Assembly (NCBI GenBank): GCA_019925795.1 | Contig: CM034300.1 | Location: forward strand, 51,008,873-51,072,872 | Source of the DNA: Dendrobium chrysotoxum | Lineage: Eukaryota; Streptophyta; Magnoliopsida; Asparagales; Orchidaceae | DNA: 64,000 nt | Direction of reading: 5' to 3' | Shown: piece after piece, positions 13,021-24,248 of the stretch | Layout: the number at the start of each line of letters is the position of its first letter | Numbering within the stretch: the first letter of the stretch is position 1 | Program-made: the position numbers and the translations under genes | Notes under the pieces: model-generated | The model's input: the letters and a program-made list of their open reading frames with translations, nothing else | Told to the model about the DNA's origin: nothing | Database searches by the model: none

Positions 13021-13328
13021 AGCACTCCTACAAAATCATCAAATGTCAGATTTGGGAACCCAAATACATTTGGCTCCCTTGTTATAAAAGAAGAATGAGA
13101 TACATGCATGCTAAGCTATAAATTTTGTAATTTTGGTTTCCACACCAAATGTGTTCTACGGTGAATGTTGCAAGTGTGGGAGATATATCCTAGTATGCCA
13201 TAAGAAAAATATCTAACACCAGGAAAAGGGTTTACGAATCTATTTGGGTTATGGTGCCTCTTCCTAGATTTTAATGATGCATGCTTCGTTGATGGGTTAT
13301 AAAATTTTTCAAGTAAAGGGGGTGCTTT
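13021..13328 (-). pseudogene. Sirevirus 2 gag-pol junction with second zinc knuckle
   Basis: The reverse-strand reading contains FPGVRYFSYGILGYISHTC, a decayed CCHC knuckle that matches YFSCGMLGHISHTC at about 16695 in Sirevirus 1. The segment ends at the target site of Sirevirus 1 (GCTTT, 13324-13328) and continues at 24249. Confidence 0.75.
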
Positions 13329-14996
13329 TGTTACAAACTTGGATTTGAGGATTACAATTTTGATGATAACAAATATTTCTGTGTTCTATTTTGATTGACT
13401 AATATTTCAAGTACAAAAGGTCAAATGTAATTCAAGCCAACTCAAGATCGGGTCTGCATGTGCTTCAATTTATCCTCTAGCTAAATAACCTTGTACACAC
13501 ACTCTCAGGGGGAGAGTTTTAGTGAGTTAGAGTTTCTGTTTCAAATTTTATTCATATCATCCTGGACGATATTCATATCATCATGAAAGATCCAGTGAAG
13601 GCAGAAACCCAAATTAGGGCTACCATATTAATTCAGTTTGATTAAGCAGATCATCCTGGATGATATGACCATCGTTCAGGATGATAGGCTCAAATTAAAA
13701 ATTCTCAGCCGCTAGATTAAGTTAGGTAAGTTTTTATTTTTAGAGATTTGGTCTGATTTAAGCTTATCATCCTAGACATCCTGGACGATCCTTTACAATC
13801 ATGCCTAAATTAGTCTGGTGATTAAGGAAAGTAATTAATTTTTGATTGATATGATCATATCATCCTGGACGATCGTCAGATCATCCCGGACGATACATAC
13901 GAAATCTTGACCGTCCAGAGCACTTCACCAGGATGTTTTGGTTGTACAACCCAAGCTATGTATAGGATGATATTCTAATTTTTGAACTAATCATACAGGA
14001 TGATAGACGTATCGACCTGAACGATTAAGTCATTTTGAGATCATCCAGTATAGGTTGCTCGAGACGACCCGAGCTGTCTTCTGGATGAAATTCTTGATTT
14101 ACACTAATCATCCTGGATGATCGCAGAATCGTACAGGACGATCAGAGAAATTTTATCTACTAATCACCCAGAGAAACTAGATTGTCCAGGCTGATTGTTG
14201 TAATTTTGTACTGATCATACAGGATGATTAACCGATCATCCTGGACGATCTTTGACGACCAGTTAAGATTTAGGGCAATTTTTGAGCCCTCCTATTTAAG
14301 ATCTTTTTCTTTCAATAAGAAAAATCTTTTACCACCTTCCATTTCAAAGAAAACCTTGAGAGAGAGAGAGAGAGAGAGAGCTTGGGAGAGAGAGAGAGGA
14401 TCTTGTGAGGGGGAGTTTGTGAGGTGTTCACAAAGGTTGCTCCAAGCAAGGATCTGAGTCGTCTTCTCTGATTATCGTCTCTTATCTTGTAGGTGTCTCT
14501 GTGGGAGGATCATCCATAAGAAGATACAAGTTCTTTGCCTGCTTCAGGAGGAAGTAAAAGGAGTCCAGGTTGTCTGCCTGCTTCAGGAGGAAGTGAAAGG
14601 AGTCTAGGTTCTCTGCCTCACTGGGTTGGTGGAAAGGAGTTTTGTACAGGCTTCTCCACCTTACTGTGGGCACAGAAGGAGAGTCACTTAGTTTTAGTAC
14701 AATACCCAGAGGGGAGGCTCCGAGGAGTGGACGTAGGTCAAGTTGATCGAACCACTATAAAATTTGATTTATTTTTTTTGATTATTTTTCCCATGTATTT
14801 TTCTATTGATGATTGTGATTATTATTTCATTATCATGAACACCTACACATCATCGCAAAATTATAATTTTGTTAAAATATTTTTAAAGATTTTTCTGAAT
14901 TATTTTTACTCATAAATATTTAAAATAATCAATTCACCCCCCTCTTGGTTAGCCTCGGGACTAGTTCATAAGGGCTTAACATCTCTCACAAACTTT
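13329..14996 (+). mobile_element. Sirevirus 1, 5' LTR
   Basis: Begins TGTTACAAACTTGG and ends just before the PBS. U3 holds paired dyads at 13556-13591, 13650-13685, 13859-13894, 13990-14025, 14107-14142 and 14214-14249, each with a 6-bp spacer; one module near 13764-13791 is collapsed. A TATA-like TATTTAAG starts at 14293. A (GA)n leader at about 14357-14398 and repeated CTGCTTCAGGAGGAAG segments follow. Many CG dinucleotides of the dyads are now TG or CA. Confidence 0.9.
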
Positions 14997-15000
14997 TAAG

Positions 15001-15011
15001 TGGTATCAGAG
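15001..15011 (+). other. Primer binding site of Sirevirus 1
   Basis: TGGTATCAGAG, the usual copia PBS, complementary to the 3' end of initiator tRNA-Met. It lies a few bases after the 5' LTR. Confidence 0.9.
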
Positions 15012-15054
15012 AGGGATTCAAAAATTAAGTTTAAAAACTTTTGAATTTTGATCG

Positions 15055-16600
15055 ATGGCTAACTTTGGTAATCTTAATACTACTGAAGGCTATTCCATCA
15101 CATGTCCACCATTATTTGATAACATACCTTTTGATTTTTGGAAAACTCTCATGTCCACCTTTTTATAATCAATTGATTATCACATGTGGATGATTGTTAA
15201 AGATGGTTATGAAACACCATTTAGACTTGTTAATGGCATTAAAATTTAACTTCCCTTTATTGAATGAACATTTGATGATTGTGATTTAGCACAACTGAAT
15301 GCAAAATGCTTGAACTATTTTTTCTGCACACTGAAATTAGAGGATTACATACGTGTCTCTACTTGCACTACTAGTAAAGAAATCTGGGATAGATTATGCA
15401 TTACTTATGAAGGTACATTTGAAGTTAGGCAATCTAGATTGAATATCTTACTTCACAACTATGAACTTTTTCCCATGAAACCTACTGAATCAATTTCTAA
15501 AATGTATATTAGGTTCACTCAAATTGTCACCTCCCTGTATTCCTTAGGAAGAGAGCTTACTAATTATGAGAAAGTTAGCAAAATTCTAAGATGTTTGCCT
15601 TCTTCTTATGATACCAAGATAACTGCAATTACTGAATCACAAGATTTGAATAATTATTTGATTGATAACTTACTTGGTCCACTCATTGCTTATGAGCAAC
15701 AAGTGAACCAACGACAAATTGATGTAGGTGCAAAGAAGAAGGAGAAAATTATGGCACTGAAGGACAACGATACTAACACTAAGTCTTCTGGGTCTGATAG
15801 TGATGATGTTGCCTTAATCACTAGGTAATTGAAAAGTTTTCTAAGGAAGAAACATAAGAACTTTCAGAAGTGGAACAAAGATAAGAGTAGCAAAAATTTT
15901 AAAGGTTCATCTGATAATGTTTAATTTTAAGGAAGGAAGCCTGGACATATAAAGGTTGATTATCCTACACTTAAGGCTCACCCAAGCAAGGAGAAGGGTA
16001 AGGTGAAAACCAAGTTTAGAAAAGATAAGAAAAAGATTTAAAAAGCTTTCAAAGAAGATTCAGGATCCGACTCCTTTGAGACTGAAGTTGAAGAAGAGAC
16101 TACAAACCTGTGTTTGATGGCAGATGATCATCCTGGTTAGTCTGACCAAGAAGAGGTATGTGAGCTAATCTACAATCAATTACTTGAAGTTTCTGAAAAA
16201 ATTCATTCATCATATAGAAAACTTAAGAAAACCCATACCAGCCTGAAATTTGATTTCTTAAATTTAGAAAAAGAGCATGATGTTTTGGTTAAAGATCATT
16301 CTACACTCGATAGTAATCACATGTCCTTACTTGATAAATTTGACAAATTAAACAAAAATCATTCGAAACTAATTATTGAGCATGATTCATTAAAAACATC
16401 GCATGTTTATTTAGAAAAAGCTTTTAAAGAATTAGACACCATGACATGTGACTTAGAGAGCAGTAAGGGAACATTGAAATTTGAAATTGTAAGTCTTAAA
16501 AAGGAGAATAAATTTCTAAGTGTAAAAATTAGTGCTTTTGAGAAAAATGAAACACCTCCTATTTTTGTATAATTTTATGCATGTCCATCATTTGAAGAAT
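15055..16600 (+). pseudogene. Sirevirus 1 gag (UBN2 type) with coiled-coil region
   Basis: The capsid-like copia gag starts at ATG 15055 (MANFGNLNTTEGYSI). The UBN2-type core is at 15310-15828 (TSKEIWDRLCITYEG, then LLHNYELFPMKPTESISKMY). A first zinc knuckle near 15930 is reduced to FEGRKPGHIKVDYP, missing Cys residues. From about 16150 to 16572 a Lys/Glu/Leu-rich, probably coiled-coil stretch follows (EHDSLKTSHVYLEKAFKELD), as in Sirevirus gags. In-frame stops occur at about 15166, 15249, 15826, 15922 and 16039. The protein would package element RNA in virus-like particles. Confidence 0.85.
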
Positions 16601-16620
16601 CTAATTCAAAATCATCAAAG

Positions 16621-19212
16621 CATGTTTCATTCAAACCTAGGAAGAGGTACTATCACCCACGTAGATTAGTTAACCATTTTCCTGGTGTTAGATATTTTTC
16701 TTGTGGAATGTTAGGACACATCTCCCACACCTGCACTATTCACCATAGTACACATTGGGTGTAGAGGCCCAAATTGTATGTTTCATAACATAGCACACAT
16801 GCATTGTATTCTTCTTTCATAAGAAGGAACCCAAATCTGTTTGGGTTCCTAAATCTGACATTTGATAATTTTGTAGGAATGCTCTCACACAAGACCTCGT
16901 GAGAGCATGTGGTACCTGGATAGCGGATGCTTAAGTCATATGACTGGAGATGCAAATTAATTCATTTTGCTAGAGGCTAGGGCTGGAGGCAAGGTCACTC
17001 TTGGAGACAATACCACTAGGAAAGTGGTAGGTGCAGGTATAATCGAAAACTCCAAGAACCTTTTGATTAAAAATATTTTTCTTGTAGATGGATTAATGCA
17101 TAATTTACTTAGCATCAGTTAGCTTTGTGATAAGGGTTTCAGCATCAAGTTTCTGGCAAATACTTGCATTATAAGCTTAAATAATAACACTGTTTTGTAG
17201 GGCAAGAGGATCAATAATATCTACATGCTTGATTTAAATAATATTGAATATGCTACTTCATTTTGCTTAAAAATTGCTGCTAATGAGTCTTGGTTATGGC
17301 ACAGGAGATTTTTTTATGCCAGTATGAAAACCCTTAGAAGAGTCACTCAAAAGGACTTAGTTAGGGGTGTCCATAAGCTTAAGTTCACTAAGGACCATCT
17401 GTGTGATGCCTATCAATTAGGGAAGCAAGTCCAATCCTTTTTCCACTCCATTAAGGACATTAACACCTCTAAACCTTTAGAAGTCCTTCACATGGATCTC
17501 TTCGGACCCATTAGCACTGCCAGCTTAGGGGGGAAAGTCTATGGATTTGTGATTGTTGATGATTACTTGAGGTTCACTTGGATTAAATTTTTGTCACATA
17601 AATCTGAGTCATTTGATGAATTTAAGGAAAGGGTAGAACCTCAAAATACTCTACCTAGAGATTAGAGATATGCTTCGAGTTATCCTAAAGAACTGATCTT
17701 AGGAGACCCTTCTGAAGGTGTTAGAACTAGGCGTGGACTTAGGAAGGAAGTAAATCTTTCTACCTTTATCTGGGTTCAAGCTCTGGGTACCTATAAGAGG
17801 AATTGAATCAATTTATAAGGAATGATGTTTTAGAGTTAATAGAAAGACTTAGGAATCAAAGTGTAGTGGGAACCATATGAATCTTTAAGAATAAGATAAA
17901 TGATTCTGGTGTGGTGGTTAGGAATAAGGCAAGATTGGTGTCTAAGGGGTACAATCAAATTGATGGGATTTATTTTGAGGAGATCTTTGCCCCTGTAGCT
18001 AGATTGGAAGCCATTAGGGTGCTACTAGCCTTTGCCTGTTATAAGGGATTTAAGCTGTTTCAAATGGATGTCAAGAGTGCCTTTTAAATGGGGTGATAAA
18101 AGAGGATGTCTTTGTAGAGCAACCCACAGGTTTTGAGAGTTTCCAATATCAAATCATGTTTACAAATTAAAAAAGGTATTGTATGGATTGAAACAGGTAC
18201 CCAGAGCTTGGTATGAGAGGCTTAACACATTCCTACTAGAAAGAGAGTTTGTTAAGGGGAACATAGACACCACACTTTTTCTTAGGAAAGTAGGAGATGA
18301 TCTACTCATTATCAAGATCTATATTGATGATATACTTTTTGAATCTTCTGATAAAAATTTATGTGATGATTTTTCTAAGATAATGAGTAAGGAGTTTGAG
18401 ATGAGCATGATGGGAGAATTGTCCTACTTTTTGGGGTTTAGCATAAGGTAAATGGATAATGGAACCATTCTGAATCAATCAACACTCCCATGAGTTCCAC
18501 TATTCAGTTAGATAAGGATTCAAATAGAAAATATGTTAATCATAAGAAGTTTAGAGGAATAATTAGATCACTGCTTTGCCTGACACTAGCCGACCTGATA
18601 TTATGTTTAGTGTTTATCTTCGTGCTAGATTTCAAGCTGATTCTAAGGAATCCCACCTGACTATAGTTAAGAGAATCCTTAGATATCTCTTAGGGACCCC
18701 AAACTTAGGGATCTGGTATCCTAGGCATAACACTTCTTTTGAGATTATTGGATATTCTGATTCTAATTTTGTAGGATGTGGGGTGGATAGAAAGAGCACT
18801 TCTGAAACTTCTCAATTCATAGGATAGTCTTTAGTCTCCTGGTCTAATAGAAAATAAAACTTAGTTGCACTTTCACTACTGAAGCTGAGTACATTGCCTT
18901 AGAATGTTGTGTGGCCCAAGTCCTTTGGTTGAAGCAAGAAGTTTTGGACTTAGGATTACTTGTTCGCACAATTTTAGTTCTATGTGATAACACCAGTGCC
19001 ATCTGTATTTCTAAGAATCCAATCCAATATTCTACAACTAAAAACATTGACATAAGGCATACTTCATTAGGAACCATGTTACAAAAAGGGACATTGAGCT
19101 ACATCATGTAGCAATTGAAAATTAACTGGCTTACATCTTTACTAAACCACTGGCCTTTGACTCATTCAACATTTTGAGGACTAGATTGGGTGTGATTGAC
19201 ATAAATGTATGA
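16621..19212 (+). pseudogene. Sirevirus 1 pol with integrase deletion
   Basis: Order: second knuckle YFSCGMLGHISHTC (about 16695), protease motif WYLDSGCLSHMTGD from 16910 (catalytic Asp kept), GAG-pre-integrase LWHRRFFYASMK (17296), then a CxxC reduced to CDAYQLGK. The integrase core keeps LHMDLFGPI and VDDYLRFTW, but after about 17632 the sequence jumps to the region just before RT. Compared with Sirevirus 2, roughly 600 bp are missing, including the third catalytic residue (Glu). RVT_2 starts near 17850, with YIDDILF at 18320 in an open stretch at 18179-18451. RNase H is at 18576-19212, ending at TGA 19210-19212. Several stops are present. Confidence 0.88.
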
Positions 19213-20520
19213 ATTTGATGACTGCTAATTTTTGAATTTTCTATTTTTCATTCTATTTTTATTAGTTATTTATTTTATTTAATTATCTGTTTCCTGTTAG
19301 TTTGTATTTTCTGCTGATTTTTGTTTTAGCATTGTTGTTTTCTTGATTTGAGTATTTATTTTAATGTGATTTTTTACTTATTCTTGATTTACTGCTTTTT
19401 TAAAATCAGATCACTGCTCACTACTGCTGATATACTGGATTTCTGACTGAGAGTTTTGCCTTGTTTTTATTTAGAAGCTTGTAAGCAGTGATTGACTCCA
19501 CTGAATCTATTAAAGGGAAGAAATATTGATGATTGTTTCTCTTCCTCTAACTGCTTTAATGGTGTATTATTTCTTTTGGATAAAAATTTTCTTCAAAATT
19601 AAAAAGTTGGTTTCTGAAATAGAGATTTATTTTATCTTCCTACGGTAATCTACCTCATATGAATGGTGTTTTCAAAGTTTTAGATCATTGTTATATTTTT
19701 CTTAATCAGGTGATTGCACTTATCATATGATATATTAGTTTTGTTCTGTGAATTACTCCTCCTTAATGTAGAGAGTGAGTTTTTTCCTCTATTATGTTTG
19801 GAAGGTAATTTCAGAACTGAGATTTTTTAACGATTATGAAAGAAAGCAAGCTTATAAAAGATGCATAAAGAGCGCCAAAATAAAAAGAGGCACAAAATGA
19901 GCCCAAAGTTGAAAAGATGCACAATGTCGCCAAATTGGAAATATACTCAAAGTGTATCAAAAATCAAAAGATGCGCTAAGAGCGCCAAACAAATTGAAAA
20001 AGAGGCATAAACTGAGCCCACAAAGAAATTGACTTTCTTCCCTTTCAGATTTTGAAATGTCTTAGAAAAATCAATGCACCAAGTAATATTTTCAAAAGCT
20101 TGAGATGAAAATCATGATTTCTGATTCCTTACTTTGTAATACTCTTCTATCAGATATTTTTTCTAGAACGAGGCTTTAAAGGATCTCTTTTTGAATCTAA
20201 TTTCTTTTCTTCTGAATTAAACTTTTATTTCAAAGGAATTTGAACCTGTAAGGTGTACGAGGTAGGAGTTACGAAAGTTGATTTTCTAACTTTTTTTGAA
20301 TTTTTGTGTGGTCGATTTTCATCTTAATAGCTTTTGAATTAAAAATTAAGAAAAATTCTATTTCACTGGAGCTGATCGATTAAAAAAAAATCATTATTTT
20401 CACTGTTGCTTTTCTTGTTTCTATTTTTTATTTGATTTGATTTTGGATTTTCCTTTTTTTATGTGTTTTTAGAATCCCTGATCTTTCCTCTCTATCCTTT
20501 ATATTTTTCACTTTTTTCTT
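19213..20520 (+). other. Sirevirus 1 3' non-coding region, proximal part
   Basis: No coding sequence. Collinear with 8552-9984 and 45206-46792 read in reverse. The stretch near 19860-20030 repeats phrases such as GAGCGCC, AGAGGCAC and TTGAAAAGATGC, a decayed short tandem structure. Confidence 0.6.
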
Positions 20521-20523
20521 CAC

Positions 20524-20955
20524 ATCATCCTGGATGATCCCCACATCGTCTTGGATGATCCAACATCATCCTGGACGATCCAATCAAATAATCCCCACCA
20601 TGATCCAACGGCTGGTATGCACCAATTATTAGTGATTATCCTGGACGAGACACCTCATCATCCTGAAAGATCCACATGGCAACAGTTGGACAATTTAAAT
20701 TTAACCTGTCCGATTCATTTATTAAATATCATCCTCGATGATCCACCGAATTGTCTGGGATGATACTTTTCGTCAAAGGTCATCCAGCTGGACTCCTTGT
20801 GATGATCGCCTGTGTCAAATCATCCTGGATGATATCTAATCATCCGGGATGATCAGACCACCTTTTTGACCAATCGGCCTGGACGTTATTATTACCCCTA
20901 TCGTCCTGGACGATACTGCAATTGTCCGGGATGATCCGGCCGAATTCTATTTAAA
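20524..20955 (+). promoter_or_regulatory. Internal dyad array and TATA-like box (candidate second promoter)
   Basis: A set of dyads like those in the LTR, here inside the element. The first three are at 20524-20538, 20545-20559 and 20565-20579 (spacers 6 and 5 bp). Others lie around 20729-20765 and 20818-20855, and the last pair is at 20900-20935 with a 6-bp spacer. TATTTAAA follows at 20948-20955, 12 bp after the last dyad, and an ATG lies at 21018. The order (dyad pairs, TATA-like box, short leader, ORF) mirrors the LTR promoter. Promoter activity is inferred. Confidence 0.5.
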
Positions 20956-21017
20956 CAGCCATTTTCTTCAGATTTTTTCACACATTCTCTTCCAATCCTT
21001 GCTCCAATCCTTTTCAA

Positions 21018-22127
21018 ATGGCTGGTGGCAAATGCTCTCGAGATCCGGGTGCTAGTTCGTCCTGGGGAAATGTCGATCCCAAATTTCCTGAAGCAGCCGA
21101 CTAGGCTGCCTTCCAGCGATACCTCAAGGTGGGGATCACCCAAATCTAAAATTATCAATCCCCACATTCTGACTTATCCTATCTTAGATCTTTTCGCCCA
21201 CACTTCTCTCACATTTATCCTGACTTTAGCTTTTCCATTCAGTTCTGAGCTTTTACATGTTTTCTTTGCGAACCTTCACATCGACTCCTCTTACTCCACC
21301 CTCCGATCCTTTGTCAATCGCCACCCTATCGAGCTTACCTCCCAAGACTTTCATGATATTCTTCAACTCTCAACTTCTGGCGACAAACTCCATCTCATCA
21401 CCTTTGACCTTGATTTTGACTTGAGTGTTGCAAATCATTTTCTTCGGGGCACCAATATCCCCTATCATGATAAGACATACTCCTCTTTACTTAAGGATGC
21501 TCGGACAATCTAGCATGTCCTTCACACCTCTATTATTCCAAAAGCTGGAGACCGCATCCATATCACCCCCTTACTCTCACTAACTACCTATTACATCATG
21601 GCCCGCCGTGAATTCAATGCTACCGATCTGCTCTTTTCAATACATGAAACACCTGAGTAGCATTAGGGATCCGGGCCACAGATGATGCCCAAATCTAGCT
21701 CTAGGACACCTCATTACATATGCTCTCGAGACCAAATATAATCTGTAATATCCGGTACCACCCGATGTCCCCCCTTCCTTCTTCTCCAATAATTCCTTCC
21801 ATGTTCTGCACAGTATGAGCCTTAATCCGGAGCCTACCCCGGATGTTGAGGGAGAAGAGGAAGAAGCTGCTCCAGTACCTACACCTGCTCCTCTCCAGAT
21901 AGAGTCACCACTAGATCACCTGGTGCACCACTTTGACTAGTGGGAGGCTCGCTTTGACTCCTACGTGGCAGCACAAGAGGAGCAGCATGCTGAGGATGTT
22001 GCTCACTTTAATTCATTTGTGACTCACCAATAGCAGCAGCACGACCAAAAAATTACCTGGTTTGGTGAGCAGTTCGCCACCATTCACAACTACTTTCTTT
22101 CACCATCACCTCATCTATCTAATTAGG
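21018..22127 (+). pseudogene. Extra 3' ORF of Sirevirus 1, plant-transposon-type protein
   Basis: An ORF between pol and the 3' LTR. It starts at ATG 21018 (MAGGKCSRDPGASSSWG), shifts frame near 21140, and stays open to 21513 with LLHVFFANLHIDSSYSTL then IELTSQDFHDIL. That pattern resembles the domain called putative plant transposon protein (PF20167, assigned from memory, not searched). Beyond a TAG at 21511 it continues decayed (MARREFNATDLLFSIHE) to an acidic, Gln-rich tail ending near 22127. Its base composition is richer in C than the flanks. Its place matches env-like or extra ORFs of other Sireviruses, but no signal peptide or membrane segment was seen. Function unknown. Confidence 0.55.
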
Positions 22128-22408
22128 ATCTGCCCCTCTATTAGGTTGTTTATTTTAGTTTTGTTATGATGTTTTAGTTTGTTGGTGTTTTATCTTTTCT
22201 GTTTCTCCTTCTTGTGATGTCATAAGGGGGAGTTATTTTTGTATTACTAGTAGTTACTCTTGTTGTTTTTTTATGTTGTAGTAGTTTCGTTTGTTGTATT
22301 GAATGTCACTGGTTATCAATGATTAGTAAAATTTATCTTCTCTCACCTGTGCTTTAATTACTGCAATCTGGTTGATTAAAAACTACTAAATAAATATTTG
22401 CCATCATC
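22128..22408 (+). other. Sirevirus 1 non-coding region before the PPT
   Basis: T-rich, non-coding; collinear with the LTR-proximal part of the 3' regions of Sirevirus 2 and 3 (for example ATGTCATAAGGGGGAG near 22214 against the block at about 45345-45370 read in reverse). Confidence 0.5.
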
Positions 22409-22421
22409 AAAAAGGGGGAGA
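22409..22421 (+). other. Polypurine tract of Sirevirus 1
   Basis: AAAAAGGGGGAGA immediately before the 3' LTR. Confidence 0.85.
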
Positions 22422-22422
22422 T

Positions 22423-24248
22423 TATTGGAAACCTAGATTTAAGGATTACAATATTGATGATAACAAACATTTCTGTGTTCTAATTTGATTGACTAACATT
22501 TCAGGTACAAAAGATCAAATGCAATTCAAGCCAACTCAAGATCAGGTCTGCGTGTGTTTAAATTGTAATTTTTCCCTTTCTTGAGTAAAATGAAATGTAA
22601 TTGATCCCCTAACTATGTAACCTTGCACACACACACTCATGGGGAGAGTTTTAGTGAGTTAGAGTTTATGTTTGAAATTTTGTTCATATGATCCTGGACG
22701 ATATTCATATCATCTTGGATGATCCAGTGAAGACAAAAACCCTAATTACGGCGACCATATTAAGCGGTTTGATTAAGCAGATCATCATGGATGATATGCC
22801 CATCTTATAGGATGATAGGCTCAAATTAGAAATTCTCAGCCGCCAGATTAAGTTAGGTAAGTTTTTATTTTTAGAGATTTAGTCTGATCGTCCCGTATGA
22901 TATATGTATCATCATGGACGATCCTCTACAATCATGCCTAAATTAGTCTAGTGATTAAGGAAAGTAATTAATTTTTGATTGATACAATCATATCATTCTA
23001 GATCAACGCAAGATCATCTTAGGCGATACATGAAAAATTCTGACCGTCCAGAGCATTTTACCTGGACGACCCGAGAAATATACTGGATGATATTCCCAAT
23101 TTTGAACTAATCGTACAGGACGATCACGATATCATCCTAGATGATTAAGTCTTTTTAAGATCGTCTAGGATGTTTTGGCTGTACGACCCAAGCTGTGTAT
23201 AGAACGATATTCTCATTTTTGAACTAATCGTACAGGATGACATACGTATAATCCTGAACGATCAAGTCATTTTAAGATCGTCCAATATAGGTTACGCCAG
23301 ACGACCCGAGCTGTCTTCTGGATGAAATTCTTGATTTACACTAATAATCCCGGACGATCGTAGAATCATACGGGATGGTTAGAGAAATTTTGTCTACTAA
23401 TCACCCAGAGAAACTAGATCGTCCAGGCTGATTCTTGTAATTTTGTACTAATCGTACAGGATGATCGACCGATCATCCTGGACGATCTTTGACGATCAGT
23501 TGAGATTTAGAGCAATTTTTGAGCCCTCCTATTTTAGATCTTTTTCTTTCAATAAGAAAAATCTTTTGCCACCTTCCTTTCTAGAGAAAACCTTGAGAGA
23601 GAGAGAGAGAGAGAGAGAGCTTGGGAGAAAGAAAGAGGATCTTGTGAGGGGGAGTTTATGAGGTGTTCGCAAAGGTTACTCCAAGTAAGAATCTGAGTCG
23701 TCTTCTCCAGTCGTCATCTCTTATCTTGTTGGTGTCTCTGTGGGAGGATCATCAGCAAGAAGATTCAGGTTCTCTGCCTTCTTTAGGAGGAAGCGAAAGG
23801 AGTCTAGGTTCTTTGCCTGCTTCAGGAGGATGCGAAAGGAGTCTAGGTTCTCTGCCTCACTTGGTTGGTGGAAAGAAGTTTTGTACATGCTTATCCATCT
23901 TGATGTGGGAGCTGAAGGAGAGTCACTCAGTGTTAGTGCAATACCCGGAGGGGAGGCTCCGGGGAGTGGACGTAGGTCAAGTTGACCGAACCACTATAAA
24001 ATCTGGTGTGTTCTTTCTGATTATTTTTTGCACTTTTTTTCTTTTGATGATTTTGTGATTTTGATTATTATTTTATTATCGTGAACATATGCACATCATC
24101 ACGAAACTATAATTATGTTAAAACATTTAAAAATATTTTTTCTAAATCATTTTTGCTCATGAATTTTTAAAATAACCAATTCACACCCCCCCTCTTGGTT
24201 AGCCTCGGGACTATTTCACAAGGGCTTAACATCCCTCACGAACTTGCA
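22423..24248 (+). mobile_element. Sirevirus 1, 3' LTR
   Basis: Begins TATTGGAAACCTAG (TG decayed to TA) and ends AACTTGCA before GTTTT. It is about 160 bp longer than the 5' LTR, largely because it holds one extra dyad-containing unit: modules at 23110-23145 and 23227-23262 lie 117 bp apart, where the 5' LTR has one. It also has an extra U3 segment near 22565-22600. (GA)n at about 23595-23620. Confidence 0.88.

Larger units (their letters stand above)
13329..24248 (+). mobile_element. Sirevirus 1: two-LTR copia element nested in Sirevirus 2
   Basis: About 10.9 kb. Order: 5' LTR, PBS, gag, pol, 3' non-coding region, internal dyad array, extra ORF, PPT, 3' LTR. The flanking 5-mers are GCTTT (13324-13328) and GTTTT (24249-24253), a target duplication with one transition. 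Domain order PR-INT-RT-RNase H and the tRNA-Met-type PBS place it in Ty1/copia. The two-knuckle gag with a coiled-coil-like region, long 3' region, extra 3' ORF and palindrome-rich LTR fit the Sirevirus lineage. LTRs differ by roughly 10% over their first 200 bp by eye, and pol is broken, so it is an old non-autonomous copy. Confidence 0.9.

Noticed and set aside
14224..14457. Open frame through the LTR (GA)n tract, also at 23461-23661
   Set aside because: The Arg/Glu repeat comes from the GA microsatellite; the position is LTR leader, not coding.
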